Shown here: one piece after another, positions 23,634 through 34,730 of the stretch
How the letters are laid out: each line of letters begins with the position of its first letter
Position numbering within the stretch: the first letter of the stretch is position 1
Assembly: GCF_000275845.1 (NCBI RefSeq)
Contig: NW_006766887.1
Span: forward strand, 1,462,462 to 1,497,962
Origin: Dichomitus squalens LYAD-421 SS1
Lineage: Eukaryota > Basidiomycota > Agaricomycetes > Polyporales > Polyporaceae
Length of the DNA stretch: 35,501 nt
Direction: 5' to 3'
The notes under the pieces: generated by a model
Seen by the model: only the letters and a program-made list of their open reading frames with translations
The model's database searches: none
What the model was told of the DNA's origin: nothing
Program-made: the position numbers and the translations under genes

Positions 23634-24304
23634 ATGCCTACCATGTTCTTTGACCTCCCCACAGAACTCATGCTGGCTGTGAGAAGTTATCTTGAGCCAT
23701 GGGACCCCGCGGTGCGCCAGTCCTGTACGACTGGGATGGACATCCGGACGAGTTCTGGAAGGCTGCCTGTGGGTACGTGTCGACCATAGCCACCACAAAG
23801 GCGAGGCCAGCTTCGAACTCAACCCTGTCCTCTACCACGTCGGCTTCCTACCGAGGAAGGGGGCACGGTGTACTCAAACGCATTTCTTCACCGAGATGAT
23901 GACTCGGATGGACGGGGTGACAATGCGCTTGTATCATAGAGCATCCCATCGCGGCACGAAGCTTCGCGACGGCCACGCCGTGCTCGAACATGTTCTTGCC
24001 CAGTCCAATCACATGGAACATGCCATGCCAAATCGTGCCCACATCGTGCTCGAGCGCCCCAATCACAGTGTATGACGTCCTCAATCTGCTTCATAACAGG
24101 TATGCTCGCCTACCTCGGCCACGCTCTTCTGCTATCGAGTACCAGTACTGACGGATTTCTCAGCTTGGACAAGCCACTCACCGTGAAGGACGTGGCCGAC
24201 TACACGGAAAACCACTTGGAGTGTTTCAAACGCGGAGGGGCTGGAGAATCAACGACACTTTCCGGAACCTCCAGACGATTCGTGGGATCTTGTCCGTGTG
24301 GTGA
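23634..24304 (+). pseudogene. Degenerate F-box family gene (copy B)
   Basis: A related but shorter copy of the gene at 21834-22799. It begins MPTMFFDLPTELMLAVRSYLEPWD, then loses about a dozen codons and resumes out of frame with VLYDWDGHPDEFWKAACG. The Cys-rich segment and its surroundings are deleted; NPVLYHVGFLP corresponds to NPVLSNVRFRP of copy A. Further frameshifts follow in the segment with HPIAARSFATATP. After a CAG acceptor near 24163 the last exon has LDKPLTVKDVADYTENHLE, another frameshift, and then NLQTIRGILSVW ending at 24302-24304, matching the end of copy A. Several independent lesions make it a clear pseudogene. Confidence 0.75.
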
Positions 24305-25353
24305 GCACTTGGCCGCCTGCGCTCTGCACTTGGTGGTGGCTTACTCGTTTGCAAGCCCGATCACGTTCATGGAGGCCAGAGAATTTCAATCTTTGGGGCT
24401 GAGTATTTCGATCGACCTTCGTTGAGCATGCGCTGAGATGACTTTCAAGGGGGCAGACCCTGGATGAAGGAGGGAGTAGATGTTCAGTGGGAGAGCGAAG
24501 TGCATCTCCGCCTCCCCGATCACATACATACGGCAGAACCGATGCGCACATACTTCTTCGAAGTATGTTCTCCTGGAGGTGGATATTGGGACTAAGCGAC
24601 CCCATCGAACACGTCCAGTAATAGGACAATCGTTTCCGTTTCCTCTACTTGGCTTGCTCGCGCGGAGGCCGAATAAAACATAAGTACCCTGACTCAAATC
24701 AGTACCAGTTCCATCCGCGAATGGACTGGGTCGCATGCTCTAGACTGTCGGATGCCGTATACGTACGTGACACAAGCCCTTGAGATGTCGTCGGTCCCGT
24801 TCTCGATGGTAGACCATTATAATTACGTGTCGCCAGCTCCGATACGGAGAATTTGATGTATCAGACTGCGGGCCCCATAAGGAACGATCACATTGGTTAG
24901 CCACTCTTGCAGCGCTTGGAGGGATACAGCAAACCATCTGCAACAAACATGATGGAAAGAGGGAGGGAGCCGGCGAGGGCGGAGGACATGGGAGAAGAAG
25001 CAGGCAGGAACGTGGCAGCTGCCGCATTGGACTGGCAGCATGTGACAGACTGACACGGTATAGGCGCCTGTGCCTGCTGTGAAGGTTTGGAGGCGGCCTT
25101 GCCTGGCCCCCTTCCCTCCATCTCCTCGTCTTCGTCCTCGTCCTCGTCGACGGAGACTCCTGCTGTCTCCAGCTCTCCGGTCCTTGTACCTCACTCTCCT
25201 TTACCAGCTCGCTCTTTTGCTCGCTCGGCCATACACCCTCAACAGTAAATTCTACTGCGTCCAAACCAGAAGCGTCATACTGACACTTTTGGCATCCGTT
25301 TTCGCAGTCTAAACCAATCTTCTACGTCTCCAAACCCTCACAAAATCTATACG
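24305..25353. other. Intergenic region upstream of the GPI protein gene
   Basis: No gene recognised. The last 250 bp (25090-25350) are CT-rich with runs of cctcgtc and ctctcc, a typical leader/promoter for a highly expressed fungal gene. Short frames earlier in the stretch have no family features. Confidence 0.4.
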
Positions 25354-26494
25354 ATGTTTGCATACGCTGCTCTCGCTGCCCTCATTGCCAACGCCGCGTT
25401 CGCGCGCGCCGAAGTTGTTCCGACTGCTCCTGGTCCGGGCGACGTCTTCAAGCAGGGCGGTCAATGCACATTCACTTGGACTCCCGACACTACTGGCGTC
25501 TGGAAGCAAATGAATGTCGAGCTAATGTCGGGTGACAACTGGCAAATGAGCCACATCACTAGTGCGCCTCCCGTCCTCGCTTCTCGGCCTACTGCTCATG
25601 CGTGCTCGTCCTACAGCTGTTGCCACGAACATTGACGGCACAGACGCCACCAAGGCCACCTTCTCGTACAACTGTCCCGAGGTCAGTGCTTAATCTGAAG
25701 CTCGTGGCAGAGATTCGAGCTGTATATATGCTTGGATCACGGAGGAGCTCCCTTGCTGGTATCATGGATGCATGGTCGGCAAGAAGCTCGTGGCCTTGCT
25801 CACCCGCATCCAATGTCGTAGTGATGCGTAGCAAGCCTCGTCTCATAAGCTACGCTACCGCACATTCCTTCTCAGCCAAGGACATGGCAAACAACGGGGA
25901 CCGCCCCGCGCTTCCGGCGCGCTGCTTCTCCAGTCTTCGTACTTACTCGGCTTGTTTGTGTAGGTGACGCCCAACTCTGCCATCTACTTCTACCAGTTCT
26001 CCACCCCTTCAGCCCCCTCGAACCTCACTTGGACCACCCGCTTCACAATCGCTGGCGCGGATGGCTCCACCACGGCCCCGACAAACCAGACCCAGCCCGA
26101 CGGCCAGTCCATCCCCTGGGGTGTCGGCGCGCTCGTCGACCCCTCCACTGCCGTCGCGGCCCCCAACTACATCGCATCCTCCGGTGCTGCTGCTACGACT
26201 AACGTGGGCACTGCCGCCTCCAACACCGCTGTGGCTGGGACCACTGCCGCTGCCGCTACGACCTCGGTTGTTGCTACGACCTCCGCTGCACCGAGCACCT
26301 CTTCCAAGTTTGTGACCGCCCCCGCGGCACCTTCGGCGAGCTCGAGCGCGAACACGAACACCTCCGCCGCCCAGCAGAACACGACTGGTTCAGCAGGCAA
26401 CGGTGCGGCGAGCTTACTCGGCTCCGACAGCTACGCCGTCCGTGCGGGCATCGCGATGGGGCTCGCTGCGTTCACGTTCGCGTTCGCGCTGTAA
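25354..26494 (+). CDS. GPI-anchored Ser/Thr-rich protein, Kre9/Knh1-like N-terminal domain
   Basis: A predicted 267-residue cell-surface protein. Exons 25354-25561, 25617-25681 and 25964-26494; total 804 nt in frame. Residues 1-19 are a signal peptide (MFAYAALAALIANAAFARA). The N-terminal domain has the Kre9/Knh1-like pattern, with PTAPGPGDVFKQGGQCTFTW, two Cys (in GGQC and YNCPE) and NSAIYFYQFS. A long Ala/Ser/Thr linker follows (about 145-235), likely O-mannosylated. The C-terminus has a small-residue site and hydrophobic tail (AVRAGIAMGLAAFTFAFAL), a standard GPI signal. Such proteins sit in the plasma membrane or wall; the family is linked to beta-1,6-glucan assembly in yeast but its function in basidiomycetes is not established. 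Intron 2 is unusually long (282 bp) for this window. Confidence 0.85.
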
Positions 26495-27823
26495 ACGTTG
26501 CACGTCACGACCATAACGAGACCCGCTCCTCTTCCGTCGTCTGCAGGAGTTGCAGGCGCGCTAGGGAGGAGGCGGACGCTTCTGCTTTCCAATGGACACT
26601 TGCTGGATCGCATACACGTACAGACGCTCGTAATATGGGGAGGTTACGCACTTGGCGACTCGTTGCGGGTTCATTGACGGGGCTTCATTGCTGTTGGCGA
26701 GGGGACTCGGGTACAGATTTGTATGCCTGTGTCTTCTGTTTATACCGGGATGTTTACTTTTGGTGTTCACTGTGGGTCTTCTCCGTTGGCAATCTATCCA
26801 GGATTCGAATATACGCGCCACATCGTGGCACATAGTCGCGGAAGACTGAAGTAGCAATCGAACGGGTTATAATCGACGCAGGGGCCTGGTGGCGGTAGTG
26901 GATCCGGTCCGTTAGTGGAACATGAGGATGTCTCAATGGTGATTGGCAAGTCGTGGTCTAAGTCGTCACCGAGAGTTAGTACACCCGACCGCTGTCTGAT
27001 CTGTTGTGCAGCGGATTCAGACGGAAAAAATGGGGTCGCGCGATATGGCGAATTGTGTTACGTGTAATGAAGGACGTGCTGTGCGTGGGCGACAATGCAT
27101 GCTGATCGGAGCTTTCGCGGGAGGGCCATCCGGAGCCAACGGGCAACGTGGCCGCTGCTCTCTAAGGCAGTTGTCCCATTCCAGGATCTCGTGAGCACAT
27201 CTCGACAGCCTGACCTTGTTCTTAAGTCTCCATCTAGCCACAGCCATCCTGTTCAGCGCAGCGGGGAGTGCGCCTCGGCGTACACTGTGCGATCCAACCG
27301 GACACTTGCTAGGAGAGAAGGCACAAACGTGCCACTCCGACCACCCCTGACCACCCTCGGAGTGGCACGTACTCTGGTATCGTACACGCGGCAGGGCCTT
27401 GGACAGGACCGACGATAGTGTTGGTGGTCATGAGTTGATCGCAGGTTTGTGGTGCCAGTGGTTGCGTCACCGAAGACCACCGAAGACCGTTCTGTCAGTA
27501 CAAGACAAGACCACCACGAGGCGGCGGAGTTGGAGGTGATCTGGGACTTGCACACGCGCTGGCCAGTAGCTGTGATAACAATCGGTCCGCGAGCGGAAGA
27601 TACTACAGCGGGTGAATCGAAGAAGATTTAACGATACATGGACCGCAAAGGAGGGCGGGAGTTACCAAATGCAAGGTGTAGGCAAATTGTCCGTCATATG
27701 GGAAGATGTCATTGCGAAGGGCGAGGCACAGAGACCCGCACGTAATATGGAACATCAGAGAGACGTCTCGACATTGTCGTTTTGATGGTGTCATGGTACG
27801 CCACAGTGGACGACTACCCGCAC
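26495..27823. other. Convergent 3' region between the GPI protein and zinc-finger genes
   Basis: The two flanking genes converge here, so at least part is 3' UTR. No gene is recognised. It contains a 14-bp perfect hairpin (27327-27370) and a short tandem repeat of ACCGAAGACC near 27470-27490. Confidence 0.4.
27327..27370. repeat. Perfect 14-bp stem hairpin
   Basis: ACGTGCCACTCCGA (27327-27340) is the exact reverse complement of 27357-27370, with a 16-nt pyrimidine-rich loop. It lies in the convergent intergenic region. It may be a transcription-end structure or a small fold-back repeat; there is no run of T after it. Confidence 0.6.
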
Positions 27824-29382
27824 TCAGGCGCGACCTGCCGCGCCGCTGCTGCTACCGCCCGAGTTCCCCCCGCCTCGCGGCGGCCTCTTATGTTTCTGGT
27901 TGCCGGGCAGCCACGGCGCGCTCTCGCTCCCAAAGCACCGCTTCTCGTTCTTCCGGAGGTGCCGCTTCAGCACGTCCTTGCGCGAGCACTGCTCCTTGCA
28001 TCCGCCGACCATGGGGATGCCGTTCAGCATGTACGGAGGCTCGCGGCGGACCCACTCAGGGAGGTTCCAGCGGTCGGCCTCGGAGAGCGGGACTCCGCAG
28101 CAAATCCACTCGGGCGCGTCGGGGTCGCGGAAGTGGATGGACTGGATGTGTCGCTCGAGGTCCTTCGTGCGGCTGAACGAGCGGTCTCCTGGGCAGTAGG
28201 GGCACGGGAAGCGGTCGGCGCTCCTCGAGCCGGACGCGGAGGAAGCGGTGCGGGCGGACGACGAGGGCTGTAACGTGTCCGTTTCGGAGGTAGGAGAGGA
28301 CGCGGCGGAAGAGGAGGCGCGGGAGGAACTCGAGAGCGAGAGGGGGTGTACGTCTACCAAAGGGACGGACGAAGTCTCAGGAGAGGAAGCGAATACCGAC
28401 GAGGACTGGGAGGAGGTTGATGTCGGCGAGGGGTATGGGGAGCTACCATACCGATGGCGGGGATGCTGCGACCGCTGAGATGGGGAAGTTCCGGTCGAGT
28501 AATACCTGTCGGCTGTACTATGGCCGGTTGATGGCTGCTGATGCGTGTCATGCGAGAAGCCGGGATTAGGGAAACCATAGTCTTGTCCAGGCATATGGCG
28601 TAGGGTGGGTGAGTTCCGTGTGACGATATGGGAGGGAACGGCCTGAGACGAGTATGCCGATGTCGACGCGGAAGAGGGATGGACGGGAAGGTATGGCATT
28701 GTGGTTGAGTGGGGTACGTTACGTAGTGCGGGGATATCCTGAGTATTTGCAGTGTCGTGGGTATACCGAGCATGAGGCGACACGTACTGTTGAACAGCGG
28801 CTTCAGATCTGTAGTAGCCCTGAGTACCAATCGAAGTGGAGATGCAAACATGTACTCACAAGGGCGCGATACCGAGCGAAGAAGTATCCTGTCGTGGTAG
28901 GAAGGTCCCGGATGGTGTATGGACTGAAGCGTCGGTGCGCACATGCAAACTCCTATGCACAGAGGATTCTTGGAGGGCACGATAATGGTTGGGGATGTCG
29001 TAGGAAGTTGTAGCGTGAGGCCCACTATGTTGTTGAGCACGATCAGGGGGGCTAGGAGGGGATGGGTGGGAATCAGTTCAATATGTACTTTGGAAATTGT
29101 TTATCGAGAGAGAGGTACGTACACGTTATAGTAGGGTGGTTGAGAAGAGTAGACGTGAGAGTGGTCACGCTGTGGTGAGACAACGTGCTCTTGCGAGCTC
29201 GCCAGATTGGAGATATGACTCTGTGCCACCCTGTTGGACGTGGCGCTGGGGTGGCACCAAGACGCAGGATCGTCATATGTGGCCGAAGGATTCACGATTC
29301 CAAAGTCCATGTCAAAAGCCGTCGAGGAACGGGCCGATCGTTTGCTATCGTCGTCGTGGGCGGAGTAGCCAGACTGACGCAT
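27824..29382 (-). CDS. C2H2 zinc-finger protein, probable transcription regulator
   Basis: A predicted 478-residue nuclear protein. Exons on the minus strand: 29382-29123, 29051-28860, 28808-27824; total 1437 nt, all phases consistent. The first 350 residues are low-complexity and rich in Ser, Pro, His, Tyr and Gln, as in fungal regulators. A classical finger lies at about residues 353-376 (CPYC, then DLERHIQSIH). A second Cys/His cluster spans about 386-442, ending in GGCKEQCSRKDVLKRHLRKNEKRC, where the last ligand is Cys rather than His. The protein ends with a Gly/Ser-rich basic tail. Similar paired-finger proteins are common in basidiomycetes; the target genes are unknown. The start is the first ATG after the leader, about 90 bp below a TATA-like site. 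Confidence 0.83.
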
Positions 29383-29471
29383 TGTGCAGGCACCGAGTGA
29401 GGTATGTGGAGTGAAGTGTAGATCTGGGAAGGGGGGATATCTGACTCGAGATACGTTCGCCAGGGAGAGTA

Positions 29472-29478
29472 CTTAAAT
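29472..29478 (-). promoter_or_regulatory. TATA-like element of the zinc-finger gene
   Basis: Read on the minus strand the site is ATTTAAG, about 90 bp before the start codon at 29382. It is a weak match to TATA, but the spacing would give a leader of about 60 nt. Confidence 0.35.
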
Positions 29479-31465
29479 GGGAGGCCGTCTGCCTGCGCGC
29501 AGACAAGCTCTAGATTGTAGATAGTAGGCGGTGTGCCAGTGTCGGCCGGCACCCGGTAGTAAACCACACGGAGAGCATATTAAACCGAGCGCCCCTACCA
29601 ATTTCGTCAGAACTTACTCCCTGGTACCGACTTCCATCTCTGTCTCCGCGCGGGAGGGTTGAGAAGGCGGGGAAGGGCGAGCCTCGAGGATTTGCCGCCA
29701 GTGGCACAATTGACCGAATGACGAGCGCCCGCCACTCGTGGCGCGCCAGAGAGTCCGCTAAACAAGCACATCCGGCCTGCACCCTCAAATACTGTCCCAC
29801 GCAAGCTGATCAGGTTCCGTAGAGGCGTTGCACGTTAGGTATAACGCAAACACTCCGGTAGCGGGTATCACCCGTACCCCTACCTGCTGCCCGAAGGTCC
29901 AGATCCTGGAGCCGGCGCGAGAGGCCATCGAGCGCCCAATCCGCGTACCTGCTTCCGCCGCAGAGTCTGAACTGGTGACCTCCCGCCGCAGTAATGTGGT
30001 ATTCCTTGAGGAGGTTGCAGGAATGCTCGTACTGAGTGTAGCTCCAGTGCCAACCGGGCGCATCGTTCATCGGATATGACACAACATCACAAGAACGCGG
30101 TTGCTCCCGCCCTCAGGCCATCCTCGAGGCTTCTGTGATGAAGTTAATGCGACGAATTGAAGGAATGTAACGCAGTCGCCGTGCTTGAGGACATCGCTCG
30201 AGGCTTCCAGCCCAGATCACCGTTCAGATATCTAGCACGCGACACTAGTGATAAATGAGTCCACGGATGATTCGGTAGTTGGCCGCCGTCCAAGAGCGGA
30301 CTGACTGTTCCAAACGTTCTGAATGGTTTTTCGACTGCTGGAATACCGAAGACAAGTCGCTTGCTGAACCTGAGGTTCCCGGTAACGTGAGAGGCTTGTT
30401 GAGGTGCCTTTGCGAGGCAGAGTCCTGACACCTACTTTCAACACATAATCCGCGGTCATGACTATCACCATGTTTGTGATGGTCCCGTCCTGGATAAAAG
30501 TACATAAATGGCGTCGCCCGGATTTGGCGGGGATCAATCACCGATGTATTGTTACCGGTGGACAGCGATTGTCATGAGATGGAAGCTCATACGGTAGAGC
30601 GCAGAGCGCCATCCAAACCGAGAACAAGGTATTTCAGATCAAGGACGTGCATCATCAACGAAAGGCAGCTCAGGAACAAAGCCATGATGACCGAGCATCT
30701 GCTGCCGTTATATTTGAACCGACGTTAGCACGTAGCATGGCGAGCTTGGCTTAGACGTCTTGTCTGGGGCTGCCGTGATGTGGGTACATGAGGGGCCGCA
30801 GGTGAACCGCACCTCGTTGCTGCGCGCATGTAACACGCGTTCCGTCTAGAAACATCTATCTGGAACATCCGTACCGATGAGCAGGAGGCATGCTTATAGG
30901 GTACTCACCTCTCCACGCGTCATCCTTGTGTGTGATTAGCAGCTCTCCAAAGTGGTCTCCAGCCTGTGTACGATGATTAACATGTGTAGCTTCGAGAGAA
31001 AGCCGGCACAAACGACGCAAAGAGAGTTTCATCGGATATGACAAAGACTGACCGTAATGAGTTTTATATATCAACCGTATATGTTTCTGCTTTTTGTGTG
31101 ATGAAAAACACTCTTATTAAGATCTAGACGCTGGTAAAGAGAGCATTGACGCCCGTTTCATTCAGGCGCCTGGCAGACCTCGGTCGAGATCTGTTCAAAA
31201 CAGAGTGGGATCCAGGTTGGTCTTGTCTACTTCACCGGAGGCGGATCACGGCTATGATAGCAGCGGAGCATCTGTGGCACTTGTAAGTATAGGAAGGTCA
31301 CGATCATGGAGGGATCAAAGCAAGTCTCAGCGATCAGTCGACATGGACGCTCCGAGACCCCCACCAATCGCGGAATCCAAGCGGAGTCTCTGATTTGCCG
31401 ACCACGTAGGTGATCTATATGATTTGCGCCTCGAGGCTAATCTCCGGCATGCTACTTTCGAGCTG
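29479..31465. other. Gene-poor region right of the zinc-finger gene
   Basis: No gene recognised. An open frame on the minus strand at 29810-30082 (MSYPMNDAPGWHWSYTQYEH) is somewhat protein-like but has no known motif and no consistent exon partners. The remaining frames are short. Confidence 0.35.
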
Positions 31466-31474
31466 TCCTTGTCC
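31466..31474. repeat. Left 9-bp candidate target duplication
   Basis: TCCTTGTCC, matching TCCTCGTCC at 34731-34739 at 8 of 9 positions. Confidence 0.5.
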
Positions 31475-31591
31475 TAGTCTCGTGACCAGACGTTCGGAGT
31501 GTGAAGCGGATGCGAAAAATCGGGGGCATCCGGACACTCGAACGTCTGGTGGCTTTACCCCCGTGACTCCCCGCTCGGTGACCTGTGTGAC
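31475..31591 (+). repeat. Left 117-bp terminal inverted repeat with internal hairpin
   Basis: Inside the repeat, ACCAGACGTTC near 31486 pairs with GAACGTCTGGT ending near 31551. An inner stem CGGATGC pairs with GCATCCG around the loop containing GAAAAATCGG. The part after 31551 (GGCTTTACCCCCGTGACTCC) is conserved almost exactly in the other copy. Confidence 0.75.
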
Positions 31592-32362
31592 ATATCGACA
31601 CCCATTTGGGGCAGTCCGAGAAAGCCGGAGGTCGCCCTCAGTGTGCGATGTGGCGGCCTGCTGTAGACGACCATGCAGTCGCTCGAGCTACTGACCGTGA
31701 ACCCCTTGTGTGGTGCGCGCTCGTCCACACGTATTGTAGAGCACCCTGCGAGAGATGCATGATATCATTGCTAAGGATGCCTCTTCTCATGATGCCCGCT
31801 CCCCTCGAAATTACCCGCTACAACCTGTGATGGAATTGACAGGAGTTCAACCACCGCTGGTGATATTACTCTGGTGCTGGACAGAGTGCAGATCTGAGTG
31901 ATGATACTCCCATAGAAGAGAAGGAAACCTCGAAGGGGTACAAGCCCAAGGTGACGGGCATCGGTGGACACGGCAATAGGTGCATCACACTCCTGAATTC
32001 AGACGCATTATGTTATCGGGTTGCGCACACAAAGAGAAGTCACAGTGCATTGCCTATAACAGAGACAGAGGATTACAGGGGGATTGACTGCTTGCAGATA
32101 TCATAAGTAGTGCAGAGTAGGCTCAGCGCAGCTCAAAGATGGCGGGAGATAAGCATGCAGGCGCGCACGCAAGGACAGCTCGGACTCCCGGAGCATCAGC
32201 AAAACTAGCAAACCATGGTCTCGCATGGCCACGGCGCCCGAAACTGGCCTGCCCCTTCCAGAAACCGCAAGCACCGCCTAATACTGGCCAACTCCCATCT
32301 CGCCTGACGAAATCTGGCCATCTCGCATCTGTGCGGATGGATCCCGGCAATGGTAGTTAGGT

Positions 32363-32656
32363 ATGTATCTTGCGCTATTACTTGATACCATTTACTTTTC
32401 ATTAGACAAGATGCGGATATATGTATGCTATGTCCAAGTCGCTACTAGCAGTCAAGTGCGAGACACCATTCTTGTGCATGATCCGGATTCCACCGAAAGG
32501 TGTACACCTCGCGACCAAGCACCAGGCGTCAACACTATCGCCGAGCTCGAGAAGCAGATCACCGAGGAGCAGGCCCGCCTCGGGACCCGCTCTCGTAACA
32601 AGCGCGACAAGTCGACCGCCCAGCTCCGGATCGCCAGTGCCGGTAGCTACTCATAG
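32363..32656 (+). other. Open frame with a coiled-coil-like tail, unrecognised
   Basis: An ATG frame of 97 codons inside the 3.26-kb element. Its last 45 residues (IAELEKQITEEQARLGTRSR) are charged and helical, and GC-richer than the first half. It could be the end of an exon captured by the element. No family is recognised. Confidence 0.2.
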
Positions 32657-33908
32657 GTAGACAACGAAGGTCTATTCACGAAGGACGGGTGCGCGGCGCC
32701 GAACAAGCGATACAACGACTCAGCATCCCTTGCTATCCGACACGCTCCCTATCAACGTCCCCGCTATGTCCAACACCGTATCAGTCGTACGGGCAAAGCC
32801 CTCGGCAGTGTACACGATAATCACAAAGCATATGCGAGGCCTTGAGACTCGCAAGATCCTGGTTGCACTATTCATAGGACTACGGTGTGCGCGGAATAGA
32901 CAGCTGCTACTAGTCGCTGCTTGGAGCGATTGAGGATAAGTCAGGGAGAGAGGGCATGGGTCGAGGGAACAGACGGGAGCGACTCTCGTTGACCCCGACA
33001 TGGAAAGTGCTGACTGTCAAAGAGGGTGTCTATTTCAACGCATACGTGGCAATGTGTCTTGCTTTCCTTCACGATCCTCACCCCGCCTTCTTTCTACGTT
33101 AATTCTGCTGATGATTTGCTCAGATCTCTTGTAGATGGGATGCACATGTGCTTCTGGCTTGAGACGCACTCGATGGGCCCCGTCCCACGAGCCCTGTCCT
33201 AAACTATGATTGTTAAAACTCTACGCCTCTCGACGCTACATCCCCGTCCCTTCCTCTGCCCTCAACGTTCACCATTACTACCTCTCTCAGTTCACACCAA
33301 CAGAGCTGTGGCCGCTCATGCACAGACGCTGCTCTCTGCATCTGGTGGTGTCTGCCACCTTTCAACACTCGAGGACCGGTTCGACTACTCAGCAATGAGT
33401 TTGGCACCGATCTTCCGCCTCATCCTATGTGTATGTCACCCATGTTCTTCGGTAGGTCTCTTGTACCCTTACATTGTCGTGTACATGTCTCAAAGGTTCG
33501 TTTTTGCTCTTGCTGAGTTGGTAAGTGGCTTTACTAACCCAGCCTGATTTTGTGTTCTCGGCGTGCCTAATAGGTATCTCCATGTTGCGTACTAGTAGTC
33601 CTCAATGTATTCTACCTGCTTCCAATGATCATGTGCTATGGATAAGACAAATGTCCACCGGCGTGCGATCCAAACTATCAGCTAATATCTCTCACATATG
33701 TGCATTCAACGACCATGTCGCGGCGACTAGGCGCGTAGACTCGGGTCGACGTTCGACGACGCCCTCGTAGGCGAGCAGCAAGGAGCCGAAAGGGGAAGAG
33801 GGAGATAAAGAGGGATAAACGTAACAAGAAACTCGACGAGGGCAGAGCGGAGGTCGGCACAAGGGCACGAGACCTGCGAAAGCTAGTCTTCACGCAGACA
33901 GCGACAGA

Positions 33909-33990
33909 CTAGTCCCAATGACCAAGTTATACATTAGCAATCGAAGAGAGATACAACGCTATAGTCACTCACCTAGTCCCAATGACCAAG
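33909..33990. repeat. 18-bp direct repeat, 64 bp apart
   Basis: CTAGTCCCAATGACCAAG occurs at 33909-33926 and again at 33973-33990. The second copy forms the 5' arm of the hairpin at 33972-34010. Confidence 0.7.
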
Positions 33991-34010
33991 AGGTCGAGAT
34001 GGGGACTAGG
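33972..34010. repeat. Nested hairpin
   Basis: The outer stem CCTAGTCCC (33972-33980) pairs with GGGACTAGG (34002-34010). An inner stem GACC (33984-33987) pairs with GGTC (33992-33995). A TATATA sequence follows at about 34031, so this may be a promoter-like or LTR-like fragment, but no LTR pair is seen. Confidence 0.55.
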
Positions 34011-34613
34011 GAGCGCCTAGGGGGGTCCTTATATACTAGAGGGGCTGCTTAGCAACCAAGGACAAGGCGCAAGAGCGAGGCAGTAAAGATGACAAAGGGA
34101 GAACAAAGGGCGAGAAAGAAAAGGTAAGGGCATGGCAATCACGGGAACGTAGCATGCGGCTGTGGGAACGTATCTACAGTGTCCAAACTGGGATGAGCTA
34201 GGAAAGGAAACGGTCCGGAAATGGAAGGTGGGCGTCAAAGGGAAGGGAATGGGCGGCAAAAAGGGGCGTCTGTCCAACGTCCGTGACAGACCATATCGTG
34301 GTTTGGGTGTGTCCTTCCATGGCAGGATCCTCACGAGTTACCTACCATTGATGTTCATTGGCGCAGTCGTAAACGTACATTGTCGGCCATACGCCCTCTA
34401 CGTTATGGTAACTAATGATCCGATGCTCAGCCAGGACCGACGGTCAGTGTTCAGGCGCCCCGCAAGGTCCGGCCATTGCAGAGCATACCTGGCGATTCTC
34501 TACCAGTTTTCGCCATCCCTTTGCCATATCTCGCCAATCTGGCCGTGTAAGACGGATGCCGGACATAACTGACCATTTCTTTCGCTTTTTTGCTGATGAG
34601 AGAGGGCAGGGAG

Positions 34614-34730
34614 GTCACATAGGTCACCGAGCGGGGAGTCACGGGGGTAAAGCCACCAGACGTTAAGGTGCTCGGGAACCTCCGATTTTTCGTTCCCGCT
34701 TGGAGCTCCGAACGTCTGGTCACGAGACTA
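34614..34730 (-). repeat. Right 117-bp terminal inverted repeat with internal hairpin
   Basis: Inverted relative to 31475-31591. The inner stem reads CGGGAAC with GTTCCCG on the reverse strand, so three of seven base pairs differ from the left copy and all three changes keep pairing. Confidence 0.75.

Larger units (their letters stand above)
31475..34730. mobile_element. Probable DNA transposon, 3256 bp, with 117-bp terminal inverted repeats
   Basis: The left terminus 31475-31591 and the reverse complement of the right terminus 34614-34730 align without gaps over 117 bp with about 17 mismatches (85% identity). The first 25 bases (starting TAGTCTCGTGACCAGACG) and a later run of about 40 bases are identical; the mismatches cluster in an internal fold-back. 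Flanking 9-mers match at 8 of 9 positions. Long TIRs with a 9-bp duplication are typical of Mutator-like elements, though a TAG start is also seen in hAT. I find no transposase; the interior frames are short, so it is non-autonomous or decayed. It could instead be two independent inverted copies of a small fold-back repeat. Confidence 0.6.
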
